Below the pieces are notes generated by a model. That model saw only the letters and a list, made by a program, of their open reading frames with translations. It ran no database searches and was not told the origin of the DNA. Position numbers and translations under genes: made by a program. Shown piece by piece: positions 41,848-50,120 of a stretch of DNA of 64,000 nucleotides. Positions within the stretch are counted from its first letter, which is position 1. Each line of letters starts with the position of its first letter. The DNA is taken from positions 1,065,001 through 1,129,000 of the forward strand of contig NZ_JAGYPJ010000001.1 of the NCBI RefSeq assembly GCF_018343695.1. The letters are read 5' to 3'. The stretch is from Lederbergia citrisecunda. GTDB lineage: Bacteria > Bacillota > Bacilli > Bacillales > Bacillaceae_C.

Positions 41848-42529
41848 GTGTGCGGCCGAGCCTAGGTCGTATCATATAGCGGGTGGGATTCCCGTCGAGC
41901 AAGAACTAGCCATTCACTCGTAGCGAGTCTTGGAGGGCTAAAGGTAACTTTAGTCTTTAAGCGTAGACAGTTAGGTGACGGGCCGAAAGCCAAATGGTTG
42001 AAGGGATTGAGCCCCATAATGTTAGTAAATCGAGAGGGCTGATGCTTTACCTGCAGCAGAAAGCAACATTTCATACTTCGTAAATGGCAAGAAGAATGAA
42101 ACCTCTCTGGGGTCAGAGACCTTGGCACGTTACACATTGATATGATACGGCAACTCGGGAGACCCTATCGGTCTTTTCTTGTTAGAAGAGTATGGAGTAC
42201 AAGCGATACAAAGTAAGGAAGCCAAACGCCGATTAGGGAGTCGGATAGCAGCGTAGTACCAATGAAGTTGGGTAATGCCGATGGAGGAAAGGCTAGCTAC
42301 CAGTTACCACCTTTGCTAGGGACCATTTACTGCACACAGAGGTAGGAATCATAAATGGAAACAAGACTAGTAAGGATAGCAGAAATAGCAAAATTAAATA
42401 TTAAAAGATTAGCTATAATTTTGTGAATGGTAACTAGGAGGAGCCGTGTGCGTTAATTGCGCAAGCACGGTTCTGGGAGGGGGGAGAACACAATTTACCG
42501 TGAGGTAGAGAGGTTCTCTTCTACTCGAC
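41848..42529 (+). ncRNA. Group II intron with deleted reverse transcriptase
   Basis: Begins GTGTGCGGCC (GUGYG-type 5' end) right after core S4. Domain V is at 42441-42474: GAGCCGTG pairs with CACGGTTC, AG bulge, AGC triad at 42442-42444. Domain VI and the 3' end follow (..TTCTCTTCTACTCGAC). Inside domain IV, ATG 42355 opens METRLVRIAEIAK, the usual N-terminus of the intron-encoded reverse transcriptase/maturase, but TGA follows after 23 codons at 42424-42426. The enzyme has therefore been lost by internal deletion. The ~680-nt intron could only splice or move with a maturase supplied in trans. Confidence 0.85.
42355..42426 (+). pseudogene. Remnant of the intron-encoded reverse transcriptase
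   Basis: About 13 codons of a typical LtrA-like N-terminus (METRLVRIAEIAK) run into non-coding domain IV sequence and TGA. RT, X and endonuclease domains are all missing. Confidence 0.7.
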
Positions 42530-42623
42530 TTGTAAAATAATAAATCGCAACAGGAATGAGCATTTACTAATAATTCATTGTAAATATTTATTCAATAAAA
42601 TAAATCCATACAAGATAACGGGG

Positions 42624-43049
42624 ATGATCGCCATTAAACTTTGTATTTTTTCATTGCTGATGTTTAGTATTTTATTGGCTGCTTGTAATTCAGATGGAAT
42701 AGTAGTTTCGCCTAGTATTACTGTTGGGGGGCAAGAGCAAGAGATAGGCTATATCGGTTATGTTGCTGATCAGTCGGAAGTAGATAATAACGAACCTCCA
42801 TCAATTTATCAAAACGTGGAACCATATACTATTAAACCTAATACAATAATTGAGTTAAATTATGAAGAAGTTCCCAAAAAAGTAGTTCTGAAACAATGGG
42901 TGAATAATAAGTTGGAGAAAGAAGAAGAGTTACCAGACTTTAGCTTTACATCTCCCAGTGAAGAAGGAATGTATATTTATAGCATAGGGCAAAGATGGAA
43001 TTTCAGAACAGCCTCAAGTGTGGTAATTGTGTTAAATGTAAATCGATAA
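42624..43049 (+). CDS. Lipoprotein, 141 aa
   Basis: MIAIKLCIFSLLMFSILLAA then Cys: lipobox LLAAC. The mature region has GGQEQEIGYIGYVADQSEVD and ELNYEEVPKKVVLKQWVNNK, beta-rich, ending FRTASSVVIVLNVNR. ATG 42624 directly follows GATAACGGGG, itself core-like, leaving no spaced ribosome binding site; ATG 42660 would lose half of the signal. Family not recognised. Confidence 0.6.
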   Translation: MIAIKLCIFSLLMFSILLAACNSDGIVVSPSITVGGQEQEIGYIGYVADQSEVDNNEPPSIYQNVEPYTIKPNTIIELNYEEVPKKVVLKQWVNNKLEKEEELPDFSFTSPSEEGMYIYSIGQRWNFRTASSVVIVLNVNR

Positions 43050-43068
43050 GAAACAGATATAAATATGC

Positions 43069-43121
43069 TTTGCGAAATTTTTAGTGTGCTTAAAGTAATG
43101 GAGCAGTTTCGTGGGAGGAGA
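43069..43121 (+). repeat. Array boundary S5 (single core, degenerate)
   Basis: GTGTGCTTAAAGTAATGGAG then CAGTTTCGTGGGAGGAG. Single-core form without a hairpin; overlaps the 5' region of the next frame. Confidence 0.6.
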
Positions 43122-43553
43122 ACCTATATTGGGAGGCTGGATTTTTGTTTAAGATCTCGTAAAAAGTGGGCAGTTTTGCTAATTATTTTTTTCTTAATAG
43201 TAGTTTTTCCATTATGTTTGTTTTTTGCTGGGGGGAAATCTAATGAGGAAAAATCTTATAAAAGTATTGTAATGACTTTTGAAATTGAAAAGAAGGAACA
43301 TCATATTGAACCAGGAAAATATATAAAGATGTGGGTGATAGGTGCCAATGCTAATGATAACAATCCAAATAAAGAGAGATATAAGGTAATGATTGAGGAT
43401 TCAAGAATATATAATTTGTTAGAAGAAGATAATAAATACTTTGTAAATATACAAGGAGTAACAAAGAGAAATCAATCTGAATATATTTATACCTTTGGTC
43501 AATTAGGTTTGGTTGATGTAACACAATTGACTGGAAAAGGAAAAATCCAATAA
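43098..43553 (+). CDS. Membrane-anchored small protein
   Basis: One N-terminal helix (WAVLLIIFFLIVVFPLCLFF) after a basic stretch, then an extracytoplasmic domain with MTFEIEKKEHHIEPGKYIKM and EDNKYFVNIQGVTKRNQSEY. The start is uncertain: ATG 43098 lies in the boundary core without a ribosome binding site; GGGAGGAG at 43113-43120 would fit a non-ATG start (ATT 43128 or CTG 43137). Stop TAA is immediately followed by S6. Family not recognised. Confidence 0.55.
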   Translation: MEQFRGRRTYIGRLDFCLRSRKKWAVLLIIFFLIVVFPLCLFFAGGKSNEEKSYKSIVMTFEIEKKEHHIEPGKYIKMWVIGANANDNNPNKERYKVMIEDSRIYNLLEEDNKYFVNIQGVTKRNQSEYIYTFGQLGLVDVTQLTGKGKIQ

Positions 43554-43656
43554 GTTTGTGAATTACTGTACTTAAAGTAACGGGGACGTTAATCGAGAAG
43601 GATTAACGCTTTTTTTGTGAAGTTATTAAGCTAATGAGCAGTTTAGTGTAATAAAG
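43554..43656 (+). repeat. Array boundary S6 (double core with terminator)
   Basis: GTTTGTGAATTACTGTACTT, core AAGTAACGGGG, hairpin CGTTAATC/GATTAACG with T-run, second core AAGCTAATGAGCAGTTTAG. Core-to-core distance 54 bp. Confidence 0.85.
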
Positions 43657-43700
43657 ACATTGGCTCATTTATGTTGCATTATTTCCTTTGGAGGTGAAAT

Positions 43701-44243
43701 ATGAAATTAAAAAAAGTTTTTTCTATGTCATTCATTATTTTGTTGGGCTTCATTGTGGTTTTTACTTATTATAAAGTGAATTATAAAACTCTCGATGAAG
43801 CTATAAGCGAATCAAACGTGCCAATGGATGAAATATTCCATACCACTGACTATAAAGGGCATACTATCATATTTTATGGCAAGGATGATAGTTTATCAGT
43901 AGGATTAGTAGAAAATACCCTTCTTGGATTTCGGTGGGGTTATGGTGCAGGAAGTAAATTGTTCAACGAAGAAGATATGATTTTAACCAGAATGTTTAGT
44001 AACTTACAGCCAAGGCATATAAAATCGGACGAAGAACTAGTGTCCGTAACATTTGGTGTAATTAATGACCCTTCAATAGAGGCAATAGAGATAAAATATA
44101 AAGACCAAGATTTTAATAAAGCTACAATTATGAATACTAGTAAAGGTCGAATATGGTATAGCTTCTCAGAGACTCCAGTTAATTATGACCCAGAAGTGAA
44201 AGTTTATTATAATGATGGAACTACAAAGTCAGGTTGGTATTGA
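43701..44243 (+). CDS. Membrane-anchored extracytoplasmic protein, 180 aa
   Basis: N-terminal helix (VFSMSFIILLGFIVVFTYYK) and a soluble region with TTDYKGHTIIFYGKDDSLSV, LGFRWGYGAGSKLF, YYNDGTTKSGWY. GGAGGTGAAAT upstream. Stop TGA 44241-44243 lies inside boundary S7. Similar hypothetical proteins are common in Bacilli; function unknown. Confidence 0.7.
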   Translation: MKLKKVFSMSFIILLGFIVVFTYYKVNYKTLDEAISESNVPMDEIFHTTDYKGHTIIFYGKDDSLSVGLVENTLLGFRWGYGAGSKLFNEEDMILTRMFSNLQPRHIKSDEELVSVTFGVINDPSIEAIEIKYKDQDFNKATIMNTSKGRIWYSFSETPVNYDPEVKVYYNDGTTKSGWY

Positions 44244-44270
44244 CTAACGTGGCAGGTTAGTGGAATAAGA
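44241..44270 (+). repeat. Array boundary S7 (single core overlapping a stop codon)
   Basis: GACTAAC, centre GTGGCAG, GTTAGTGGAATAAG: six perfect arm pairs (ACTAAC/GTTAGT). The upstream gene ends within it. Confidence 0.8.
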
Positions 44271-44356
44271 AAATACATAAGTACTAAAATTGAATATTGA
44301 TTTTTTCTATTTTAGAATCATAAGTAAATATCAGGATTAAAGGAGTAGTGAATAAT

Positions 44357-44809
44357 ATGGAGAATAATTCTTCTAAAGAAGTACAAGCAGTTTATAAACA
44401 ACTATTAGATGCTTGGAATAATCGAAACGCTCGTGGAATGGCAGATTTATTTACAGAAGATGGTGAAAGTATTGGTTTTGATGGAAGTCAATCAATCTGC
44501 AGGGAGGAAATATTTTCGCACCTTAATCCAATCTTTGAGCACCATCAAACGGCTCTATTTGTTAGCAAAGTAAAAGATGTAAAATTTCTAAGTTCTGACA
44601 TAGTAATTGTACGAGCAATTGCTGGAATGGTATCTCCTCAAACAAATGACATTAACCCAAACGTAAACACTCATCACACTCTTATTGTTGTAAAAAACGA
44701 AGGATATTGGCGTATTCAATTATACCAAAATACTCCGGCCCAGTTTCACGGAAGACCTGAATTAGTGGAACAAATGACAGAAGAGCTTAAAGCGTTATTA
44801 ATAGAGTAG
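44357..44809 (+). CDS. SgcJ/EcaC-type (DUF4440, SnoaL-like) protein
   Basis: About 150 residues. VYKQLLDAWNNRNARGMADL, FTEDGESIGFDGSQ, HHTLIVVKNEGYWRIQLYQN are typical of the NTF2-like SgcJ/EcaC family. GTG 44348 is an alternative start, but it is only two bases from AAAGGAG. No catalytic assignment possible. Confidence 0.82.
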   Translation: MENNSSKEVQAVYKQLLDAWNNRNARGMADLFTEDGESIGFDGSQSICREEIFSHLNPIFEHHQTALFVSKVKDVKFLSSDIVIVRAIAGMVSPQTNDINPNVNTHHTLIVVKNEGYWRIQLYQNTPAQFHGRPELVEQMTEELKALLIE

Positions 44810-44828
44810 TAAATAAATTCAACAAGTT

Positions 44829-44852
44829 TGGCTGTTTCGGCAGCCTTTTTTC
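44829..44852 (+). terminator. Terminator of the SnoaL-like gene
   Basis: GGCTG / CAGCC hairpin with TTTCGG loop and T-run, separate from the boundary hairpin downstream. Confidence 0.8.
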
Positions 44853-44857
44853 TATAT

Positions 44858-44951
44858 ACTTACTCAACTAACGGGGGCGTTAATCTAAGAGAAGGATTAA
44901 CACTTTCTTTGTTGAAGTTATTATTAAGCTAATGGGGCATTTAGTTGAACA
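44858..44951 (+). repeat. Array boundary S8 (double core with terminator)
   Basis: CAACTAACGGGGGC, hairpin GTTAATC/GATTAAC, second core TTAAGCTAATGGGGCAT followed by TTAGTTGAACA. The T-A closing pair in place of C-G in this core keeps the dyad. Near-identical to S15. Confidence 0.85.
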
Positions 44952-45043
44952 TTCGTCATTAGGTTTTTTTCAACAATCGGGTCCATTTTGTTGAAGATCC
45001 ATTTAGTTGTGTGCTTATCTAAATTATGCAATTTTGTAGAAAA

Positions 45044-45067
45044 AGAAACGGGCCAGATTGTTAGCAG
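45044..45067 (+). repeat. Array boundary S9 (degenerate core)
   Basis: AGAAACGGGCCAGATTGTTAG, shortly before the membrane-protein start, also present in the duplicate unit at 51.8 kb. Possibly a remnant of a lost unit. Confidence 0.45.
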
Positions 45068-45092
45068 TTTTTTATCGAGAGGTGTGAAAAAG

Positions 45093-45428
45093 ATGGAATT
45101 CAATTTAGGGAATGGTATTTCTATTCATTTATCACCTTTACATATCACGATTATTGCTATTATAATCATTGTCCTTCTAGTTAGGTGGAGCAAACAGTTA
45201 GAAACACGACGTTTTACGATTTTCTTTTATTTTTTGATTAGCGCCTATATTGCTTCGATTTATTCTCAAACTACAAAGAATGGCGTCTTTGAACTATGGC
45301 TTCCCGTAGGCTTTATATTTATTTCCATTTATTTGGATGGTAATAAAAAATGCCATCCTGCTAAAGTAAAAGCGAGTATTCTAGGGCTTTCAATAGCGTT
45401 GTATCAGTTAATTGTTCATTATATTTAA
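45093..45428 (+). CDS. Small membrane protein, copy 1, 111 aa
   Basis: ATG 45093 behind AGAGGTG. Three hydrophobic helices (ITIIAIIIIVLLVRW; FTIFFYFLISAYIASIYS; WLPVGFIFISIYL), HPAKVKASILGL. Nearly identical to the copy at 51867-52202, differing at about five residues. The whole unit with its boundaries is duplicated. Family not recognised. Confidence 0.72.
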   Translation: MEFNLGNGISIHLSPLHITIIAIIIIVLLVRWSKQLETRRFTIFFYFLISAYIASIYSQTTKNGVFELWLPVGFIFISIYLDGNKKCHPAKVKASILGLSIALYQLIVHYI

Positions 45429-45558
45429 TAGTTTTTATTTATTTCTGCCCATTTTAAACAATCGGGCGCTTTTCTTTAATAAGAGGCGTTTTTTTATATT
45501 GCTTCTGATTCTGGAATAACTTATTTAATAGATTGGATTATGTTTAAATTATAGAAGA

Positions 45559-45604
45559 GATTGTGAAGGTTTCTACTTAAACTAACGGGTAGCAAGAGTT
45601 GAAT
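45559..45604 (+). repeat. Array boundary S10 (single core)
   Basis: GATTGTGAAGGTTTCTACTT, AAACTAACGGGTAGC, AAGAGTTGAATA. Same left flank as S16, the matching edge of the duplicated unit, which carries a terminator mini-unit that S10 lacks. Confidence 0.75.
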
Positions 45605-45752
45605 ATCTGGCAGCCATTTTCGGCGGTCTTTTTGTTTATCCGTACTTTATTGTCACTCATTAAATTCAAAATTTCATTTTCCTAAGGAATTTTTAATCAA
45701 TGTAGTTTGTATAATCGATAAGTAAAAGAATAAAAAAGGTGGGAACAATTCT

Positions 45753-46379
45753 ATGTTTAAACCAAACCCAGCGAATACTGCAATTGTTATTACTGACCCT
45801 CAAAATGACTTTTTGTCTCCAGGCGGAAGAGGATATCATTTGACAAAGGCTAACATTAAACAGAATAATACTTTAGCCAACTTGGAACTACTGTTAGGCA
45901 CTGCCCGTAGTAAAGGTTATCAACTCTTTGTTTCCCCACACTTCTTATATCCACATGACTATGATTGGCAGTTTACAGGGAACGAACAAGAGATGTTGAT
46001 TAGTTTGCGTGTCTATCAGAAATTAAATCAATATAGTACTCCAACTCCAGAAGCCGATTATGTTCCAACTTTAGCTCCGTATATCTGGGACAAAACAACC
46101 GTCATTGCAACACCTCACAAGGTGGCCAGTCCTCAGACAAATGATCTGGTCTATCAACTAAGGCAACGTAGAAAAGAACAAGTAATTTTGGCTGGGGTAT
46201 TATCAAACGTATGTGTTGAATCGCATATGAGAGATTTAATCGAAAATGGTTTCAAGACAGCTGTTGTTTACGATGCAACTGCCACGATTAGTGAAAACGA
46301 TTTTCATGCTGCTGTTACGAACTACCGAGCTTTCAGTAGTGCTACATGGACAACACGAGAAGCCATTTCAAATATGTAA
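45753..46379 (+). CDS. Isochorismatase-family cysteine hydrolase
   Basis: 208 residues. AIVITDPQNDFLSPGG carries the catalytic Asp, HKVASPQTNDL lies at the lysine-motif region and ILAGVLSNVCVESHMRDL holds the nucleophilic Cys; a cis-peptide motif (GVLSNVC) is present. Substrate unknown; relatives hydrolyse amides or isochorismate. AGGTGGGAAC upstream. Carried between S10 and the first IS110 element. Confidence 0.85.
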   Translation: MFKPNPANTAIVITDPQNDFLSPGGRGYHLTKANIKQNNTLANLELLLGTARSKGYQLFVSPHFLYPHDYDWQFTGNEQEMLISLRVYQKLNQYSTPTPEADYVPTLAPYIWDKTTVIATPHKVASPQTNDLVYQLRQRRKEQVILAGVLSNVCVESHMRDLIENGFKTAVVYDATATISENDFHAAVTNYRAFSSATWTTREAISNM

Positions 46380-46444
46380 TGATACTCTTAAAAAGGCATA
46401 CTAAAGGGAAGATTTTTCTTTGTTTAATTGTAATGTTTCAGCCG

Positions 46445-46609
46445 TTAGGTGCTTTCAATAACGATATCCAATAAGTCTATTCTAATTATGATATTAGTAG
46501 TTGAAGCTATTTTAATGGTTATATAACCAAAAAAGAAAGCAATGAGTGTGTTAAACTTTAAATTTTCTTCTTCAACTAAACCAGCTAATAGTTTGTCAAC
46601 ATTTTTCAA
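46445..46609 (-). CDS. Possible small protein, 54 aa
   Basis: Minus-strand TTG 46609 opens MKNVDKLLAGLVEEENLKFN followed by one hydrophobic segment (TLIAFFFGYITIKIAS). The ribosome binding site is weak. No family recognised. The rest of 46380-46713 has no gene. Confidence 0.3.
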   Translation of the reverse strand: MKNVDKLLAGLVEEENLKFNTLIAFFFGYITIKIASTTNIIIRIDLLDIVIEST

Positions 46610-46657
46610 TAAAAAGATTTATAACCTCATGATACACTAAAAATGTTCATGCCAAAT

Positions 46658-46690
46658 AACCTTCCGTTATCCCTTAATTGGAAGGTTTTG
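46658..46690. terminator. Hairpin with T-run left of the IS110 element
   Basis: AACCTTCC / GGAAGGTT with a 14-nt loop and TTTTG. Confidence 0.55.
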
Positions 46691-46713
46691 TTGTATTTAG
46701 TTAGATATAGTTT

Positions 46714-47951
46714 TTAAGCTATATCCTGGAAAGTAGTTCTGCTTTTTAGTAATGCGTAAATCCAATGTAAGAGCTTATTAACACATGCAATAACTGCTAC
46801 TCGGAAGGGTTTTCCTTCTTCACGTTTCTTATCATAAAACTCTCTTAATCTTTTATTGCGTGCGATTATTTCATCTGTCGTTTTCTTTTTACGAGAATCA
46901 CGAATTCCACTTTGAACAGCCATATACAAAGCGTGACGAAGCCTACAAGAACCTCGTTTGGTAATTCGATTGACTGATGCAGTATACTTACCAGAAGAGT
47001 AAACACTAGGATCTACTCCAGCGAATGCAACGAGCTTTTTGGCGTCATTGAACCGATCTAATTCTCCAATTTCGGAAATAATCGTGGCGGCGATTTTCTC
47101 TCCGATTCCAGGAATAGACTGGAGTATATGATATTCTTCAATTTCTTTAGCGAGGGCATCTATTTCATCTGCAATCTTAGATAGATGCTCTTGGTATTGA
47201 AGAACGATCTTAACTAATAACTCAAGATTAAAAATATGACTCTGGTAAAGATTGTTTTGAAAAGGGTTACGAAGGGCTGCTTCTCTTAATTTTTTTGCCT
47301 TTTCATTTGCCCATGCATTTGAACGACTAATACATAGCGAAGCTATTTTCTCTGTTATTTCTTTTTCACTCACACTTAACACTGTTTGAGACGTAGGAAA
47401 TGCTAATAATGTAAGCAATGAGACCTTTGAATATAGGCTTCCAAAAACTCCTCTATATTCAGGAAATACTTGATCCAAAAGGGTATGCAGCTGTATTGTA
47501 GTCTGTGCTGCTACTTCGGCAATACTTTCCTGTTGTCTTGTTAGATTACGAAGGTTTAAGAGTTGTATCCCTCGTTTTTTATATGGCTCTAACTCTTCTT
47601 TATAAAACAGTTCGCAAAGGTGATAAGCATCAACTTCATCTGTTTTTACCTTCCGCAAACTTGAACTCTTGGCTCTATGTGAGATAAGAGGATTGACAAC
47701 AATATAAATATCATTTTGCTCCTCAAGAAATTGAATGATAGGAAAATGGTAGTGTCCAGTTGATTCTAAAACGACCAAAGGTTGATGTTCCCCAGCTGAA
47801 ATCTCTACTTCATGAAGGAAATCTAATAAACTACCTAAACCTTCAGTATTGTGTTTGATACTAAAGCTCTTACGATATGGTTGCCTTTATCTAAAAATGC
47901 TTGAACTTGACTTTCACCTTTTGAAACATCCAGACCAATGACTGGATTCAT
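46714..47951 (-). pseudogene. IS110-family transposase, frameshifted
   Basis: Reads from ATG 47951 (GAGGAGGAG upstream): MNPVIGLDVSKGESQVQAFL, first acidic residue in GLDVSK. Frame shifts near 47881; adding one base gives DKGKPYRKSFSIKHNTEGLG. The rest is intact: VVLESTGHYH, KTDEVDAYHL, then the C-terminal domain with LQSIPGIGEKIAATIISEIG and GVDPSVYSSGK. DEDD residues are all present. One missing base inactivates it unless it is a sequencing error. Confidence 0.85.
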
Positions 47952-48148
47952 TATTAAGTCTCCTCCTCTATAAAACAATAATTGTCGGTATCCCCTAAGG
48001 CTCCTTGTAATGTCATAGGTTCGCTTGTTAAACGGGCTCCTTGTCCCAACCAGCCTGAAACAGGGGGTGAACAGTTTAGTTGACGGGATCGAGTCCCACG
48101 GGTGCTACGTTCTCCCTCGACTACCGTAATCATATGACCATATATAAA
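47952..48148 (-). ncRNA. Candidate bridge-RNA region of IS110 element 1
   Basis: About 200 bp of structured, non-coding, comparatively GC-rich sequence lies upstream of the transposase start. In the IS110 group this end encodes the bridge RNA that pairs with donor and target DNA. Position and length fit; loops were not assigned. Confidence 0.45.
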
Positions 48149-48182
48149 AAGGTCAACCAGAAAATCTGGCTAACCTTATATT

Positions 48183-48266
48183 ACGAACGGGTGCATTAAT
48201 CCAAGAAGGATTAACGCTTTTTTTTGTTGAAGTTATTAAGCTAACGGGGCAGGTTAGTTTAACAAT
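48183..48266 (+). repeat. Array boundary S11 (double core with terminator)
   Basis: ACGAACGGGTGC, hairpin CATTAATCC/GGATTAACG with T-run, second core TTAAGCTAAC, GGGGCAG, GTTAGTTTAA: ten arm pairs with one G-T wobble, the best dyad in the window. Core distance 57 bp. The sequence left of the first core is IS-derived. Confidence 0.88.
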
Positions 48267-48309
48267 CAATTTGGAATATGTGGTAACTTGGTTAAAGGGG
48301 GGGTTTTAA

Positions 48310-48543
48310 TTGTTAAAGTTTCTGCAAATTATTTTATCAATAACAGTTATTTTACTTGCAGGGTATGGATTGATTACTGAGGATTTTAAGTTTCAACCAT
48401 ATATGATGTTGTTTGTAGGTTTAACGATGTTGGTAATGGGATTAAGAGAATTTCAAAAGGGACAAAAAAGTTACGGCTAGCTAAGTATAGTTGTATTTAT
48501 AATTATTTTACTTGTATCAATCAAAAGTTTGTTATTGAAGTAA
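48310..48543 (+). pseudogene. DUF3953-like membrane protein with in-frame amber stop
   Basis: TTG 48310 follows AAAGGGGGGG. MLKFLQIILSITVILLAGYG then YMMLFVGLTMLVMGLREFQK is typical DUF3953 (YczI-like). TAG at 48478-48480 follows KSYG; the same frame then continues LSIVVFIIILLVSIKSLLLK to TAA 48541-48543, restoring the family's last helix. A single Trp-to-amber change explains this. The final stop lies within the core of S12. A 56-residue truncated product is possible. Confidence 0.72.
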
Positions 48544-48625
48544 CGGGTGCGTTAATCGAAAAAGGATTAATGCTTTTTTTGTAGAAGTTATTAAGCTAAC
48601 AAAGCAGGTTAGTAGAAGAAAGGTA
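48526..48625 (+). repeat. Array boundary S12 (double core with terminator)
   Basis: GAAGTAACGGGTGC contains the ancestral stop of the DUF3953 frame. Hairpin GTTAATC/GATTAATG with T-run; second core TTAAGCTAAC, AAAGCAG, GTTAGTAGAA. Core distance 56 bp. Confidence 0.85.
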
Positions 48626-48687
48626 AACTAAAAACAGGTAAACATTCATACCAAGTAGGAGTCAATCTATTAAATAAAACGGGGGCT

Positions 48688-49038
48688 ATGAAAGTTATGA
48701 AAAGCAGTGTAAATAAAATGGTGTTGTTTGCTATGTTGATTGTTATACTTTTTGGTATTTACGGCTCGATGACTATATTTCAAATGAATGAGTTTCTATC
48801 TATCTTAATAATTTTTCCTGTCTCAGTATTTTTGATTGGTATTTTCAGTTATAAACTTTTTCAAAGTATTTGGGCAGGTCCTTCAGCGACATTTTTGGTA
48901 AGCATTATTAGTATGTTTACTATATTTAATACGTCCTTTTGGATTTGGGTTCTTATTTATATATTTATATGTTTGTTAGGTACATTTATTGGTAAAGGGG
49001 TATTGTTTCTTTTTAGTCAAACAATTAAACATTCATAA
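48688..49038 (+). CDS. DUF2651-like membrane protein
   Basis: About 113-116 residues, four hydrophobic segments: MVLFAMLIVILFGIYGSM, LSILIIFPVSVFLIGIFSYK, ATFLVSIISMFTIF, FWIWVLIYIFICLLGTFIG. The FNTSFWIWVLIY motif and layout fit DUF2651 (YbeF-like). ATG 48697 is an equally good start; AACGGGGGCT upstream is itself core-like. Confidence 0.65.
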   Translation: MKVMKSSVNKMVLFAMLIVILFGIYGSMTIFQMNEFLSILIIFPVSVFLIGIFSYKLFQSIWAGPSATFLVSIISMFTIFNTSFWIWVLIYIFICLLGTFIGKGVLFLFSQTIKHS

Positions 49039-49059
49039 AACTAATGATGAACTAGATTG

Positions 49060-49172
49060 CATTGTGAACCATTGTACTTAAAATAAATAACGGGTAGTTA
49101 TAGTCCAAGAAGGATTATAGCTGATTTTTGTTGAAGTTATTGTACTAACGGAGCAGGATAGTTGAAGAAAAT
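49060..49172 (+). repeat. Array boundary S13 (double core with terminator)
   Basis: ATTGTGAACCATTGTACTTA, AATAACGGGTAG, hairpin AGTTATAGTCC/GGATTATAGCT, second core TGTACTAACGGAGCAGG then ATAGTTGAAGAA. The stem differs from other boundaries but stays paired. Confidence 0.82.
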
Positions 49173-49235
49173 ATGATAGGATGAAACTATTGAAATTTTT
49201 ATAATAGTAATTAATACAATTAGTTTGGAGGACTT

Positions 49236-50093
49236 ATGAATATAAGTGTAGAGTTAGTTGAGAATTTAATTTCAGAGCAATTTCCTCAATGGAAAGATTT
49301 AAAAATTGAGCCAGTCAAAAACAGCGGGCATGATAATCGTACATTTCATTTGGGTGAAAAAATGACTGTAAGATTGCCCAGTGGAAAAGCATATGAACCA
49401 CAAGTACAAAAAGAAGCAAAATGGTTACCCATATTAGCAAAAAACTTAGCTCTTCCAATTACTGAACCCGTGGCAAAAGGGCATCCAACTGCCGAATATC
49501 CTTTTGTTTGGTCTATTAATAAATGGTTATCAGGGGATACAGTTAATAAAAATAATATTAATTTATCATTATTTGCGGAAGAATTAGCGAACTTTTTATT
49601 GGAATTTGAAAGTATAAATGCTTCAAATGGACCAATCGCTGGTCCTCATAATTTTTATAGGGGTGGAGATTTAAGTGTCTATGACTCTGAAACAAAGGAG
49701 GCTTTAGTTAAACTTGAAGGAAAAATTAATATAAAAAAGTGTCAGTTGATTTGGGAGCAAGCTCTCTTAAGTAAATGGGAAAGCGAGCCTATATGGGTAC
49801 ATGGGGATATAGCTCCAGGAAACTTATTGGTTCAAAATGGACATCTGGCAGGTGTTATTGATTTTGGAATCTTAGGTACAGGAGATCCTTCTTGTGACCT
49901 AGCTATGGCATGGACATTTTTTGATAAAGATAGTCGAGAAGTATTTATTAAAAGTATGAATTTAGATAAAGGTTCCTGGGATCGTGCTAAAGGTTGGGCA
50001 TTATGGAAGGCATTAATTACTTATAACAACCTTGATAAAAAAATAAGCGAAAACGCTCGTTATACTGTTGATGCAATTCTAAATGATGCGTAA
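49236..50093 (+). CDS. Aminoglycoside phosphotransferase (APH) family protein
   Basis: 285 residues. NSGHDNRTFHLGEKMTVRLP (ATP loop and Lys), WVHGDIAPGNLLVQNG (catalytic Brenner motif HGDxxxxN) and GVIDFGILGTGDPSCDLAM (metal Asp) are intact. Such proteins phosphorylate aminoglycosides, macrolides or small metabolites; substrate cannot be told. TTTGGAGG upstream. Second antibiotic-modification-like enzyme of the array. Confidence 0.87.
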   Translation: MNISVELVENLISEQFPQWKDLKIEPVKNSGHDNRTFHLGEKMTVRLPSGKAYEPQVQKEAKWLPILAKNLALPITEPVAKGHPTAEYPFVWSINKWLSGDTVNKNNINLSLFAEELANFLLEFESINASNGPIAGPHNFYRGGDLSVYDSETKEALVKLEGKINIKKCQLIWEQALLSKWESEPIWVHGDIAPGNLLVQNGHLAGVIDFGILGTGDPSCDLAMAWTFFDKDSREVFIKSMNLDKGSWDRAKGWALWKALITYNNLDKKISENARYTVDAILNDA

Positions 50094-50120
50094 ATCCTAC
50101 ATAATGATGCTGAGCTTGAT

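Larger units (their letters stand above)
46714..48180 (-). mobile_element. IS110-family insertion sequence (element 1)
   Basis: IS110 elements lack terminal inverted repeats, so ends are approximate. The right edge falls near 48180, where the boundary S11 starts abruptly at ACGAACGGGTGC. A hairpin AAGGT..CCAG/CTGG..ACCTT lies at 48149-48178. The left edge is between 46690 and 46713. Confidence 0.7.

Noticed and set aside
41862-42137. Minus-strand open frame of 91 codons
   Set aside because: Lies antisense inside the group II intron; explained by ribozyme structure.
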